A DNA stretch of 64,000 nucleotides from Pseudonocardia sp. C8 (GTDB lineage Bacteria; Actinomycetota; Actinomycetes; Mycobacteriales; Pseudonocardiaceae): assembly GCF_014267175.1 (NCBI RefSeq), contig NZ_JACMTR010000002.1, positions 3,869,501 through 3,933,500 of the forward strand. Direction: 5' to 3'. The position numbers and the translations under genes were made by a program. Positions 1 through 9,481 of this stretch are shown here, piece by piece. How positions within the stretch are numbered: the stretch's first letter is position 1; every line of letters starts with the position of its first letter. The notes below the pieces were generated by a model. It did no database searches, was not told where the DNA came from, and saw only the letters and a list, made by a program, of their open reading frames with translations.

Positions 1-199
1 GCGGCGCCGTCAGCAGCTGCACGGGGTGACGACTCCGAGCTACCGTCCGACCGAACCCGGCGCCAAGTGCGCATGCCGGCGAGCGGCGCGGCGCGCCGGC
101 CAGGCGACTCTGCTTCCTCGTCGCCAGTCTCCACAGCGCCCTGCGCCCCGTGGACTCCACCGAGCCGAAAGTGTCGGTGGTCGATTGTATGTTCTAGAT

Positions 200-2122
200 A
201 TGGCCGTTGAGCAGGTGGTTCCGGAGGGTCTGGCGGGGTTGCCCGTCGGCCCCGGGCTGGCCGCCGCGCTCGCCGGGCTGGACCTGGCCCGGGTACCCAA
301 CGACGACATCGTCGACGTCCTGCTCGCCCAGTCCCGGCAGCTGGCCCACGAGCAGGCCCGGATGCTGGCCGCGCTGACCGAGGTGGTCCACCGGCGCCCG
401 TTCGCCGGCCCCGGGCAAATCCACCGCGCCGAGACCCCCGACCCGTACGCCGCCGACGAGGTCCGGGCCGCGCTGGCCTGGACCCGGCGGGCCGCCGAGG
501 CCGAAACCGACCTGGCCGTCGCACTGGTCCACGACCTACCCCAGGTCTGGACCGCCCTGGACCAGGGCCGGATCGACCGGGGCAAGGCGACGGTGTTCGC
601 CACCCACCTGGCCGGCCTCCCCGCCACGCTGCGGGAACGGGTCTGCACCGAGGTCCTGCCACACGCACCACGGCTGACCACCGGCCAGATCGCCGAGCGG
701 ATCAAACGCCTGATCCTGGAGGCCGACCCGGCCTACTTCGAGCAGCGCTACCGCCGCGCGATCCGCGAACGCCAGGTCGTGGCCTACCTGGCCGAGGACG
801 GCACCGCCGTGCTGACCGCCACCGGACTACCCGCCGACGAAGCCGCCGCCGCCTGGGAACGACTCGACACCCTGGCCCGCGCCGCCCGCCACGACGGCCA
901 CCCCGGCACCCTCGACCAGGTCCGCGCCGACCTGGTCCTGGGCCTGCTCGACGGATCCCTGCACGGCCTCAGCCGGGCCGAGATCCTGCACGCACTGCTG
1001 GAACGCTTCGCCGGCCACCCCGACACCCCCGACACCCCCGCTTCCCCGGACAGGACAACCGACAGCAGCCCCACACCCACCGCACCCGGATCCGCGTCCG
1101 CTCACTCCGGTGCCCCCGGCTCCGACGGTGCCGACTCCAACTCCAGCAGCCCCGGCTCCGGCGGCCCTGACTCCGGCGGCCCCAGCGATCCCGGCTCCCG
1201 CGGCTCGGGCACCGGTGATCCCGCCCGACCGAACCGCCGCCGACGCCGCGGAGTCGGCGTCGAGGTCCGAGTCCCGCTGAGCACCCTGCTCGGCCTCGAC
1301 CAACGCCCCGGCGAGATCCCCGGCTGGGGACCGATCCCCGCCGAGGTCGCCCGCCGGATCGTGGCCCGCCAACACCGCGCCCAATGGCGCTGGGTCATCG
1401 TCGACACCGACGGCCACCTACTCGCCGAAGGCCTCACCCGCCGCCGACCCACCACCGGCATCCACAAGAAAGACCGCGACCGCAAGGGCGACCGCGAGCA
1501 CAAGGACGACGGCCCGGCCGGGGGCATCGTCGAGATCCACATCCCGGAGACCCTGCTCACCGAACTGGCCGCCGGCGCGGCCCACCCCCGGTGGGCCCGG
1601 GTGATCGCCGACATCGCCGCCCGCTACACGCACCACCGGCAGCAGGCCGCACCCGGCGCCGACCTCGACGCCCACCCCACCGCCCGCTTCCCCCGGGCGG
1701 CGCTACGCCGCCACACCCAGGTCCGCGACCGCAGCTGCACCTTCCCGACCTGCCGGACCCCGGCCCGACGCTGCGACCAGGACCACACCACCGACCACAC
1801 CCACGGCGGCCCCACCACCCGCGACGATCTCGGACCGCTGTGCCGCCACGACCACACGCTCAAAACCGAAGGTGGCTGGGACCTCGACCAGCCCGAACCC
1901 GGCCGGTTCGTCTGGACCAGCCCCCTCGGCAAGACCTACCCGGTCGACCCCGAACCGATCCTGCCACCGCCGATTTCCCCCGCTACCGCCCGACGACGAC
2001 CCCGGCGGCGAACCTCCGGACGCCGACACCGACCAGGACGACCTCGACCTGCGCCGACGCGACCGCGCCCCGCCCCAGGACGACACACCACCCGACGACA
2101 CCGCACCCGGTGGTCCTCGTGA
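200..2122 (+). CDS. DUF222 / HNH endonuclease-domain protein (13E12 family)
   Basis: The protein has about 640 residues. The N-terminal half is the DUF222 helical region found in actinobacterial 13E12-repeat proteins. Near residues 513-560 there is an HNH nuclease core with paired CxxC-type cysteines (CTFPTC, later PLC) and the DQDHTTDH and CRHDH histidines. Between them, at about residues 272-350, lies a Ser/Gly/Pro/Asp-rich low-complexity insert followed by an Arg run. The ATG at 200 is preferred because the frame upstream of it has no good start and reads as non-coding. Such genes are usually multicopy in actinomycete genomes; a nuclease role is inferred from the fold and the true substrate is unknown. 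Confidence 0.85.
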   Translation: MAVEQVVPEGLAGLPVGPGLAAALAGLDLARVPNDDIVDVLLAQSRQLAHEQARMLAALTEVVHRRPFAGPGQIHRAETPDPYAADEVRAALAWTRRAAEAETDLAVALVHDLPQVWTALDQGRIDRGKATVFATHLAGLPATLRERVCTEVLPHAPRLTTGQIAERIKRLILEADPAYFEQRYRRAIRERQVVAYLAEDGTAVLTATGLPADEAAAAWERLDTLARAARHDGHPGTLDQVRADLVLGLLDGSLHGLSRAEILHALLERFAGHPDTPDTPASPDRTTDSSPTPTAPGSASAHSGAPGSDGADSNSSSPGSGGPDSGGPSDPGSRGSGTGDPARPNRRRRRGVGVEVRVPLSTLLGLDQRPGEIPGWGPIPAEVARRIVARQHRAQWRWVIVDTDGHLLAEGLTRRRPTTGIHKKDRDRKGDREHKDDGPAGGIVEIHIPETLLTELAAGAAHPRWARVIADIAARYTHHRQQAAPGADLDAHPTARFPRAALRRHTQVRDRSCTFPTCRTPARRCDQDHTTDHTHGGPTTRDDLGPLCRHDHTLKTEGGWDLDQPEPGRFVWTSPLGKTYPVDPEPILPPPISPATARRRPRRRTSGRRHRPGRPRPAPTRPRPAPGRHTTRRHRTRWSS

Positions 2123-2299
2123 CGACCCCACGCCGTTCTGATCCGGCTGGATGGTGTGCTGCACGGCACCGGCAGGTCAGCGCGCCGACGACCCGCTCGC
2201 GGCGGGTGCGAGCGCACTGCCGGCCTGCGCTGCGCTCTCAAGAGGGCGCAGCGCCACCGGCGGCCCCCGTCCGCCTGTCCGGTCCGCGGTAGGCGGAGG

Positions 2300-3817
2300 C
2301 TACGTCCCGGGCGCTGCCGTGCTTTCGCCTGGCGGAGCCCCGCCCGGTGCGGCACCACCGGGCGCAGCCCCACCCGGTGCGGCACCGCCGGGCGCAGGCC
2401 CGGCGGGCGCGGTCCCTCCGGGCCCAGAGCCGGCGGGCGCGGATCCAGCAGGCGCGGGACCGTCCGGCGAGGATCCGGGGGCCGTCCCGCTCCCACCGGG
2501 CGGTGTCGCGTTCCCGCCCGGCGCCGTACCGGCGCCACCGGGCGCGTCCCCACCCCCACCCGGTGGCGTCCCGTTGCCGCCAGGTGCCGCGCCGGGTTCG
2601 CCGGGAGCCGCGCCGGGTCCGCCGGGGACCGGACCGGGACCGCCGGGAGCCGACCCCGGAGAACTGGGAGCCGCCCCGGGACCGGCCGGGGTAACCCCGC
2701 CACCAGGCTCCCCTCCGGTCGCCCCGGGTCCCCCGGGCGCAGGCCCGGCCCCGGCAGGCCCAGGCCCGGTTGCGGCAGACGCCGATCCGCCAGCAGGCGG
2801 ATTCCCGCCAGGCGCCGCCCCGTTCTGGCCAGGACCAGTGCCGTTTCCACCCGGGCCACCCCCGGGTGCCGTCCCGGGCCCGCCAGCACCGGCGCCGTGC
2901 CCGCCGGCCTCGGGTCGGCCGGCCGCAGGTGTCCCGCTCCCCGGTCCTGCACCGTGTCCATCGCCCGGGCCGCCCGGCGCCGACGAGGCGCCCGCACGCG
3001 CACCGCCGGATGCGGCCGGACCGTCGCCACCGGGCGAACCGGCAGGGTTCCCGACGGAGCCACCTCCGCCCGGAGCAGGCGGGGCGGACTGCAGACCACC
3101 GTCCGAAGGGGAGCCGCTCGGAACCGCGTCCGCTCCGGACGACGCCGGATCCCCGGCCGGCGACGGCGCGCTCCCGGGATCGGCACCGCGCAGGCCCGTG
3201 ACGGCCGCCGGGTCACCGAGCGAGGGCCACCCACCGTCGGTCTGCACCGCGGCAACCGCGGCGACACCCGCGGCCGCGGCACCCGCAGCAGCCAACACCG
3301 CACCTGCGACCCCGAGCGCGACCATGCGCGACGCCGACCGGCCCGGTGCCGGCCTGGCCTTCTCGGCGTGCAATGTGGACGCCGGGCCGTTCTTGGCGGG
3401 GTCGACCGCGGCGGGGCCGGCCGTAGCCGGGGCGGCCGCGGCGGGGCCACCCGGGGCCGGGGCGACCGCGGCGGGGCCGGTCGTGGCTGGGCCGGACCTC
3501 GGCGAATTCAGCGCGGGACGCGGCGGTGGAGCGCCGGACGGACGGCGGTGCCGGGCACCGCCCGGGCCACGGGGCGCCACCTCGGTCGTCCCGGCAGCCG
3601 CGGCACCCACCGGCTCCGGTGAGCCCCCGGAGACTCCACCCGTGGCGAACGCCCCCGACGCGACGCTCGCCTCCGTGTCCTGGTCCCGTCCCGCGACGGT
3701 GCCGTCCGCGGCGGCCCCGGCGGGTGGCTCGTACGGATCACCTCCGGACGGAGGCCCTGAACGCTGCTCTCCGGCACCCCGTCCGAGGTCGCCATCGCGG
3801 TCGCCGCTCGTCGACAC
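2300..3817 (-). CDS. Pro/Gly/Ala-rich membrane-anchored protein
   Basis: The product has about 505 residues and no recognised domain. Residues 1-165 are Ala/Gly/Pro-rich and mostly polar. One hydrophobic Ala/Val segment (about residues 165-191) can span the membrane. The remaining 310 residues are almost entirely PGG-, GGA- and PGN-type short repeats, ending in several PGGAA units. This suggests an anchored, extended extracytoplasmic region such as a wall-spanning stalk. The GTG at 3817 was chosen because AAGGGGGG lies just upstream; a GTG at 3832 is also in frame. The opposite strand is open over the same stretch, so strand choice rests on the ribosome site, the membrane segment and the plausible repeats. 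Confidence 0.6.
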   Translation of the reverse strand: MSTSGDRDGDLGRGAGEQRSGPPSGGDPYEPPAGAAADGTVAGRDQDTEASVASGAFATGGVSGGSPEPVGAAAAGTTEVAPRGPGGARHRRPSGAPPPRPALNSPRSGPATTGPAAVAPAPGGPAAAAPATAGPAAVDPAKNGPASTLHAEKARPAPGRSASRMVALGVAGAVLAAAGAAAAGVAAVAAVQTDGGWPSLGDPAAVTGLRGADPGSAPSPAGDPASSGADAVPSGSPSDGGLQSAPPAPGGGGSVGNPAGSPGGDGPAASGGARAGASSAPGGPGDGHGAGPGSGTPAAGRPEAGGHGAGAGGPGTAPGGGPGGNGTGPGQNGAAPGGNPPAGGSASAATGPGPAGAGPAPGGPGATGGEPGGGVTPAGPGAAPSSPGSAPGGPGPVPGGPGAAPGEPGAAPGGNGTPPGGGGDAPGGAGTAPGGNATPPGGSGTAPGSSPDGPAPAGSAPAGSGPGGTAPAGPAPGGAAPGGAAPGGAAPGGAPPGESTAAPGT

Positions 3818-3954
3818 CGCGCCCCCCTTCACCGACCGGACCGACCCTCGATCCTCGGCCGTCCGATGTGCACGGCTCCAGACCGGACGGACGAGTCCAC
3901 CCGTGAGGACGCCGGAACCGCACGACCGGGTGACCCCGGCGGGCGCGGGGGCGT

Positions 3955-5751
3955 TCAGTCGCGCAGGTCGGGCCGCCGGAACTCGGTGGTCTCGTCCTCC
4001 GCGCGGGCGGTGGACCGCTCCGGCATGGTGAAGACGGTCGTCTCACGTTCCTCGAGCGGTGCAGCCGAGGTGGTACCGCCCTCCGCCTGCTCGGCGGCGT
4101 CGCCCGCGGAGCCGGTGGTGCCGGTTCCCACCTCCTCGGCGCCGTCGCCCGCGGAGTCGGCGGTACCGGCGCCCGCCCACGGCGCGGAGCCGCTTCCGGA
4201 GTCGGCGGTGCCTGCACCCGCCCAGTCGGCGGGACCGGTCTCGCCGGCCCGGCGCCAGTAGACCGTCGGCGCACCGGCCTCGGGGGCCACCCCGTCGGGG
4301 GCCGGTGCGCCGCCGCCGATGCCGTCGTAGACGTCGGGCCGGGCGCTGCGCAGCCACAGCGCCCACCCCAGCCCGCCGAGCGCGGCGATCAGGACGATCC
4401 CCGGCAGCACCCACCGCGCCGGCGACGACGGGTCGGTGCCCAGCAGGGCATCGAAGTTGCCGACGAGCACGACCAGGACCGCCGCGAGCAGCACCGCGGC
4501 CAGTACCGGCGCGATCAGCCGGGCCCACACCGACGCGGGCGCCTTCCGGTTCCGGCGGAAGAACCCGACCACGGCGACCGACGTGCCGGTCATCAGCAGC
4601 ACGACGCCGAGCGCGGACAGCCCGGAGAACCAGCTGAACAGCGAGAGCATCGGATCGGCCGCGGCGAGCACGAACCCGAGTACGACGACGAGCGCCAGCA
4701 CCGACTGGGCCAGCGAGCCGGCGACCGGGCCGCCGGAACGCGCGCCGACGGTGGCGAGCGCGGAGGGGAGCACCCGCTCGCGGCCGAGCGCGAACAGGTA
4801 GCGGGCCACGCCGTTGTGGAAGCTGAGCAGGGCGGCGAACACGCTGCTGAGCAGCAGGACCGTGGTGACGTCGGCGACGACGGTCCCGAACATCTCCGCC
4901 AGCGGCCCGAACACCAGGCCGGGCCCCTCCTCGCCGGCGCGCGCCTGCAGCTGCGACGGGCCGGTCGCGGCCACCATCGCCCAGGCGGACAGCGCGTAGA
5001 ACACGCCGGTGAAGGTGACGGCGACGAACGTCGCGCGGGCCACCGTCCGCCGCGGGTCGCGCGCCTCCTCGGAGTAGATCGCACCGGACTCGAACCCGGT
5101 GAACGACGCGACGGTGAACGCCACGACCGCCCCGATCCCGCCGGCGAACAGGGTCTCCGGCAGCAGCGGGTCGAGCGTCACGGCGCCCTCGGCGGGCCGG
5201 GTGAACCCGGCGACGTCGAACGCCACGACCGCGGCCACCTCGACGATCAGCAGCACCGCGAGGACCCGGGCGTTCAGGTCGACGCGGAGCAGGCCGAGCC
5301 AGCCCACGGCGACCATCGCGAACAGCGCCCAGCTCCACCAGGCCAGCCGCAGCCCGGCGGTCTCGGCGACGAAGTCGGACATCGCCGCGCCGAACAGCCC
5401 GTACAACGCGATCTGGATCGCGTTGTAGGCGACCAGCGCCACGAACGAGCCGGCGACACCTGCCGGGCGACCGAGCCCGCGGGCCAGGTAGGCGTAGAAC
5501 GCACCGGCGTTCGCGACGTGCCTGCTCATCGCGGCGTAGCCGACGGCGAACAGCACGAGGACGGCGGCGACGCCGAGGAAGGCGAGGGGGACCGCCTGGT
5601 TGCCGCTGACCGCGTAGGCGGTGGTGACCCCACCGGCGAGGACCGTGAGCGGGGCGGACGCGGCGACGGTGAAAAACACCAGGTGCACCACGCCGAGTCG
5701 GCGGCGGCGCAGGCCGGGGACCTGCCGGTCGTCGGTCGCGAGCGGGGGCAT
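3955..5751 (-). CDS. APC-family amino acid/amine permease
   Basis: The protein has 598 residues. The first roughly 470 form about 12 hydrophobic segments, with the N-terminal APC signature near HLVFFTVAASAPLTVLAGG and a later EEARDPRRTVARA loop typical of amino acid-polyamine-organocation permeases. It should import an amino acid or amine across the cytoplasmic membrane. The last roughly 115 residues are a polar, Gly/Ala/Thr/Glu-rich tail with near-repeats of WAGAGTADS, longer than usual for the family and probably disordered in the cytoplasm. CAGGAG six nt before the ATG fixes the start. A copper amine oxidase lies 0.8 kb away, which fits amine uptake, but substrate cannot be read from sequence. 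Confidence 0.85.
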   Translation of the reverse strand: MPPLATDDRQVPGLRRRRLGVVHLVFFTVAASAPLTVLAGGVTTAYAVSGNQAVPLAFLGVAAVLVLFAVGYAAMSRHVANAGAFYAYLARGLGRPAGVAGSFVALVAYNAIQIALYGLFGAAMSDFVAETAGLRLAWWSWALFAMVAVGWLGLLRVDLNARVLAVLLIVEVAAVVAFDVAGFTRPAEGAVTLDPLLPETLFAGGIGAVVAFTVASFTGFESGAIYSEEARDPRRTVARATFVAVTFTGVFYALSAWAMVAATGPSQLQARAGEEGPGLVFGPLAEMFGTVVADVTTVLLLSSVFAALLSFHNGVARYLFALGRERVLPSALATVGARSGGPVAGSLAQSVLALVVVLGFVLAAADPMLSLFSWFSGLSALGVVLLMTGTSVAVVGFFRRNRKAPASVWARLIAPVLAAVLLAAVLVVLVGNFDALLGTDPSSPARWVLPGIVLIAALGGLGWALWLRSARPDVYDGIGGGAPAPDGVAPEAGAPTVYWRRAGETGPADWAGAGTADSGSGSAPWAGAGTADSAGDGAEEVGTGTTGSAGDAAEQAEGGTTSAAPLEERETTVFTMPERSTARAEDETTEFRRPDLRD

Positions 5752-5818
5752 ACGCGACTCCTGATCTCGAGGAGGATCGATAGTCGGGGCGGAATGCTAA
5801 CGTCACGTCACATCCGAC

Positions 5819-5853
5819 GCGCAATCGGCGCAATATCCTGGCGCATTGCGCCG
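5819..5853. promoter_or_regulatory. GCGCAAT repeat cluster, candidate operator
   Basis: In the divergent region between the permease and the GPP34 gene, GCGCAAT occurs at 5819-5825 and 5828-5834 and as its complement at 5845-5851. The last two form the inverted repeat CGGCGCAAT (5826-5834) and ATTGCGCCG (5845-5853), centres about two helical turns apart. This looks like a binding site for a dimeric or oligomeric regulator; none is encoded beside it. Confidence 0.4.
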
Positions 5854-5891
5854 AATCAGTTACTGAGAGTGAAAACCCGGGAGGATGCGGC

Positions 5892-6545
5892 ATGGAGCAG
5901 GGCGCGCTCGCGAACGGCTTGTTCCTGATCGCGTACGACGAGGCCGCCGGCCGGTCCGGGCTGGCCCCGGACCTGCTCGCCTGCGGACTGGTCGGCGCCC
6001 AGCTCGCCGACCTCGTGACAGCGGGAGCGCTGACCATCGACCCGGACCACCGGGTCGTGGCGACCCGGTCGGCACCGGCGGGCGCGGCCGCCGGGGAGGC
6101 GGCGACGCTCGTCATGGACAGCGTCGCCCACGAGCCGCGGGCGCACCCGGTCCGTTCCTGGATCGACGCGCTCGGGGGGTTGCTCCTCGAGGTCGTCCAG
6201 AACGATCTCGTGCAGCGCGGCGTGCTGCGGCAGGCCTCCGAGCGGACCCTGCTCGGCCGGCGCCGGACCAAGCTGGCCGTGGCCGACTCCGCCGCCGTGC
6301 ACGCGCCGGGCATCGCGCTGCGCGGCATGGTCCGGCACCCCGGCACGTTCACCCTGCAGGGCGCCGTGACGCTCGTCGTGATCGCCGCGCTCGGCGTCGA
6401 GCAGGTGCTGGAGCCGGAGGTCGACCGGGCGACCGCGCGGCGTCTCGCCCAGGACGCCGCCGACCACCTGCCCGAGGCGATCGCCCGGCTGCGGGCCGGG
6501 CTGGCCGAGACCGCCGCCGCGGTCAGCGTCGCGGTCCGGCGCTGA
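5892..6545 (+). CDS. GPP34 (GOLPH3-like) phosphoprotein-family protein
   Basis: The 217-residue protein has the all-helical GPP34 fold pattern: an N-terminal LFLIAYDE-type segment, a short GLVGAQLADLVTAGAL helix and the central VRSWIDALGG...LVQRGVLRQ region. Eukaryotic relatives bind phosphatidylinositol-4-phosphate at the Golgi; actinobacterial members are common but uncharacterised, and a membrane- or lipid-related role is only inferred. GGGAGG lies seven nt before the ATG. It is divergent from the APC permease and shares its control region. The length is normal for bacterial members. Confidence 0.8.
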   Translation: MEQGALANGLFLIAYDEAAGRSGLAPDLLACGLVGAQLADLVTAGALTIDPDHRVVATRSAPAGAAAGEAATLVMDSVAHEPRAHPVRSWIDALGGLLLEVVQNDLVQRGVLRQASERTLLGRRRTKLAVADSAAVHAPGIALRGMVRHPGTFTLQGAVTLVVIAALGVEQVLEPEVDRATARRLAQDAADHLPEAIARLRAGLAETAAAVSVAVRR

Positions 6546-6575
6546 CCGCAAGGCCACGGGGATGCGCCCCGGGAC

Positions 6576-8438
6576 TCAGTGCCCGGGCGGGACGTCCAAG
6601 GTCGGGTTGCGGTCGAAGAACCCCGACGGCGCGAGCCGGAACCCGCAGGACGCGGTCGGCATGACCGGCCAGTCCTCCGGCCGCGGGAAGTGGGTGACGC
6701 CGAAGGTGTGCCACAGGGTCAGCTCGGCACCGTCGAGGTCGCGGTCCTCGCCGACCCACTCCGGCAGGCCCGCGTGGCCCGCGTGCTGGTTGACCAGCTC
6801 TCCCGCCGGGTACCGGCGCGCCGGGTCGTAGGCGGTGACCCACAGGTGCTTCGTCGCGAACGCGGCCCGCCCGGTGATCGACGCGTCGTGGTCGGCGAGC
6901 AGGGTCGGGCCGTCCTCCGGCTCGAGCACGTACGCCGTCGGCTCGCCGAACCGGTTGCGGCCCCGGGCCGACGACACACGCCACACGCGACCGTCCTTCT
7001 TGGAAGCGAGCCGGCCCGCGTCCCGTTCGGAGGCGATCCGGGTGACCGACCGCGCGAACGCGTTGCCGTACGGGTTGTCCGCCGAGACCGGCAGCCGCTG
7101 CACGTCCAGCTCGTCCACCCACGACTCGGGACCGTCGACGGTCAGGTCGATGCGGGCGCAGAACAGGTGCTGGTGGTACGGCGCGCCCAGCCCCGGGGCG
7201 ATCTCCGTCGCCCAGCGGGAGGCCCGGTCGTCGTGGGCACCGGTGAAGACGACACCGGTGGACTTGACGTCCAGCTCGATCGCGCCGTCCTGGTGGAGGT
7301 GCCAGTAGAAGCCGTAGTCGTAGTTCCCGATCGTCGCGAAGAACGAGACGACGAGCCGGCGGCGGCGCCGGACGGCCTGCTTGCCGGTGAAGACGTCGGT
7401 GTGCTTCCAGAGCACCCCGTCGTCCTCCTCGTGCAGGCAGATCGCGTTGCGGATGGTGCGCGGCCGGGCGTCCGGGTCGGCGAGGACGGCGTCGAAGTAG
7501 TGGATCTCGCCGACGCAGTCGCAGCCGAGCTCGAGGGAGTTGGCCTGCTGGCCGAGCAGGTACTCGCCGGCGTCGAAGTAGTTCTGCCAGAACCGCACCG
7601 GCCCCGGGTCGGCGTACGGGACGACCATCTCGGCGATCGACAGCCGGTGCGCGACCGGACGGTCCTCGATGGACAGCTGGTGCAGGACGAGACCCTCGCG
7701 CGGGTCGAATCCGACGCGGAACCGCCAGCCCTCCCACTCGACGACGTCGTCGTCGGAGACCGTGAAGCTCGGCCCCTCGGGCTGGGTGACGTGCAGCGGC
7801 TTGCGGGTCTCCCGGTACGGCCCCTCGCCGAAGTTGCCCTCCTCCTCCGGGACGGCGACGACGCCGGTGTCGATCAGCTCGATCACCTTGCGCTCCAGCA
7901 GGTCCACATAGGCGACGACACCGTCGACCGGGTGCGCCCAGGGGCTGTCGTCCGGGCGGTGCTGGAGGAACGAGAGCACGCGCAGCATCCGGCGGCCCCG
8001 CTCCCCCGGCAGGTCGAACGATCCGGCCGAGAGCGGGCATGCGGCGACGAGCGAGACGTCGGTGATCCCGCGCCGCGCCATCGCCTCCCGCCAGCCGGCG
8101 TCCGCCTTGACGATCTCGTCGACGCCCTCCATCTCCTCGCCGGTGATCGGCGGCTGGCCGTCGGTCGTGGGGTCGTGCTCGACCCGCTCGTCGATCTCCT
8201 TGCGGGTCAGCGAGGCGATCACCGTGCGGGACGTCCCGCTGGCCGGGTCCAGCAGGACCGCGCGGACCCGGCGGTCGACCGGGTCCCCGTCGCGGTGGGC
8301 CACGACCGTCGCGCGCGGCGGCTCCTCCAGCGCCAGGACGGGGACCCGCACACCGGGGCCGAGCAGGCCGTGCTCGGCCAGGAGCGCACGTGCGTCGTCG
8401 ATCTCGTCGGCGGTCAGCCGGGACAGCGGATGGGGCAT
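6576..8438 (-). CDS. Copper-containing primary-amine oxidase
   Basis: The enzyme (620 residues) oxidises primary amines to aldehydes with release of ammonia and hydrogen peroxide. The topaquinone motif T-I-G-N-Y-D-Y is present, with the modified Tyr near residue 373. The catalytic Asp lies in YFDAGEY near 289. Copper ligands are the HxH of PYHQHLF (about 422-424) and a His in VTHFPRPED (about 583). There is no signal peptide, so a cytosolic enzyme is expected. The ATG at 8438 has GGAGA six nt upstream; an in-frame ATG at 8516 lacks one. The nearby APC permease may supply the amine. Which amine (for example phenethylamine, tyramine or histamine) cannot be decided. Confidence 0.92.
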   Translation of the reverse strand: MPHPLSRLTADEIDDARALLAEHGLLGPGVRVPVLALEEPPRATVVAHRDGDPVDRRVRAVLLDPASGTSRTVIASLTRKEIDERVEHDPTTDGQPPITGEEMEGVDEIVKADAGWREAMARRGITDVSLVAACPLSAGSFDLPGERGRRMLRVLSFLQHRPDDSPWAHPVDGVVAYVDLLERKVIELIDTGVVAVPEEEGNFGEGPYRETRKPLHVTQPEGPSFTVSDDDVVEWEGWRFRVGFDPREGLVLHQLSIEDRPVAHRLSIAEMVVPYADPGPVRFWQNYFDAGEYLLGQQANSLELGCDCVGEIHYFDAVLADPDARPRTIRNAICLHEEDDGVLWKHTDVFTGKQAVRRRRRLVVSFFATIGNYDYGFYWHLHQDGAIELDVKSTGVVFTGAHDDRASRWATEIAPGLGAPYHQHLFCARIDLTVDGPESWVDELDVQRLPVSADNPYGNAFARSVTRIASERDAGRLASKKDGRVWRVSSARGRNRFGEPTAYVLEPEDGPTLLADHDASITGRAAFATKHLWVTAYDPARRYPAGELVNQHAGHAGLPEWVGEDRDLDGAELTLWHTFGVTHFPRPEDWPVMPTASCGFRLAPSGFFDRNPTLDVPPGH

Positions 8439-8689
8439 CGGATTCTCCAGACGTACCAGGTGCGGCGCCGACGATGCCACGGTCGGCCACGCGGGCACGG
8501 CTCCCCCGCCGTCCACGACCAGGGGTCCGCAGCTCGCAACTCTCTGTAATCAGACGGAAGATCCGCATCGCAGATTAGCCCATGTGCTGCTCAGCGCCGG
8601 CGACTTAGGGTACGCTCCGTGGCAATCAGCTAGGCTGACCGGGTGATCGAGTGATGACTGTGCGTATCGAGAGGGAGGAACGGACCGAT

Positions 8690-9466
8690 ATGAGTGACAG
8701 CGTCTTCGCCGGCTCACCGTTCCTGCGGGAGAGCGCTGCCGTCGACCACCGCGCCGCCGGCGCCCGGGACGAGCTGCGGGAGCGGCACGACCGGGCCGCC
8801 ACCGACGTCCGGACGGCGGGCCGCGCGGGCGACGAGGACGGGCTGCTCGACGCGACCCGGCGGCTGGAGCAGGTGCTCGCCGCCGCCCGCCGCGACCTCG
8901 GCCCCGGCGACCCCGACACGCTCGTCGTGGAGGGCAGCCTGGCGGTCGCCTACCTGCTCGGCGACGACGAGACCCGCGGCCTCGCGCTCGCCGCCCGCAA
9001 CCTCACCTCCCGCGAGGAGGCGCTCGGTCCCGACCACCCGGCCACGCTGGCCGCCGCCGACGCCGTCGCCGCCGCGCACCAGCTCGTCGGCCGGCCGGCG
9101 GAGGCCGTCACCCGGCACGAGGACGTCCTCATACGACGGACACGCGTGCTCGGCGAGAGCCACGCGTGCACGATCGCATCCCGCGCCGCGCTCGCGGTGG
9201 CCCGGGTGGACGCGGGCGACCGGCGTGACGGCGCCGCCCTCCTGTCGTCCACGTTGGATACCGCGGACCAGGTCCTCGGCGCGGCGCACCCGGTGACGGC
9301 GGACGTCCGCGCGCTGCTGTCCGAGTGCCTCGACGCGCAGCGTCGCGCCGAGCTGGCCGCGCAGGCCGACATGACCTCGCAGCTGCCCCGCATCCCGCGG
9401 CGGCGCGAGGAGGGACGGCGGGCGCTCTTCGACCGCCCGTCCGGGCCGCTGCCGGTCGTCTCCTGA
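8690..9466 (+). CDS. Tetratricopeptide (kinesin light chain-type) repeat protein
   Basis: The product has 258 residues. After about 60 charged residues it shows four repeats of roughly 42 residues with the LGPxHPxT signature (LGPGDPDTL, LGPDHPATL, LGESHACTI, LGAAHPVTA), typical of kinesin light chain-like TPRs that form protein-binding superhelices. The C-terminal 40 residues are basic and polar. No enzyme or DNA-binding domain is seen, so it is probably an interaction module. GGGAGGAA about ten nt before the ATG at 8690 decides the start over an in-frame ATG at 8651. It converges closely with the TetR gene. No specific function is assigned. Confidence 0.75.
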   Translation: MSDSVFAGSPFLRESAAVDHRAAGARDELRERHDRAATDVRTAGRAGDEDGLLDATRRLEQVLAAARRDLGPGDPDTLVVEGSLAVAYLLGDDETRGLALAARNLTSREEALGPDHPATLAAADAVAAAHQLVGRPAEAVTRHEDVLIRRTRVLGESHACTIASRAALAVARVDAGDRRDGAALLSSTLDTADQVLGAAHPVTADVRALLSECLDAQRRAELAAQADMTSQLPRIPRRREEGRRALFDRPSGPLPVVS

Positions 9467-9481
9467 CCGCGCTCCCCCGGC

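Noticed and set aside
2151..4031. A plus-strand open frame across the Pro/Gly-rich region
   Set aside because: It runs through the intergenic gap and into the permease 3' end, lacks a ribosome site and any membrane or domain pattern; the minus-strand reading is better supported, though not proven.
6566..6592. A terminator between the GPP34 and amine oxidase genes (CCCGGG-N8-CCCGGG)
   Set aside because: Only six pairs, partly within the oxidase coding end, and common by chance at this GC content.
8604..8640. DtxR/IdeR-like iron box (TTAGGGTACGCT and AGCTAGGCTGACC)
   Set aside because: Only about half the positions of the 19-bp consensus match and neither neighbouring gene is iron-related.
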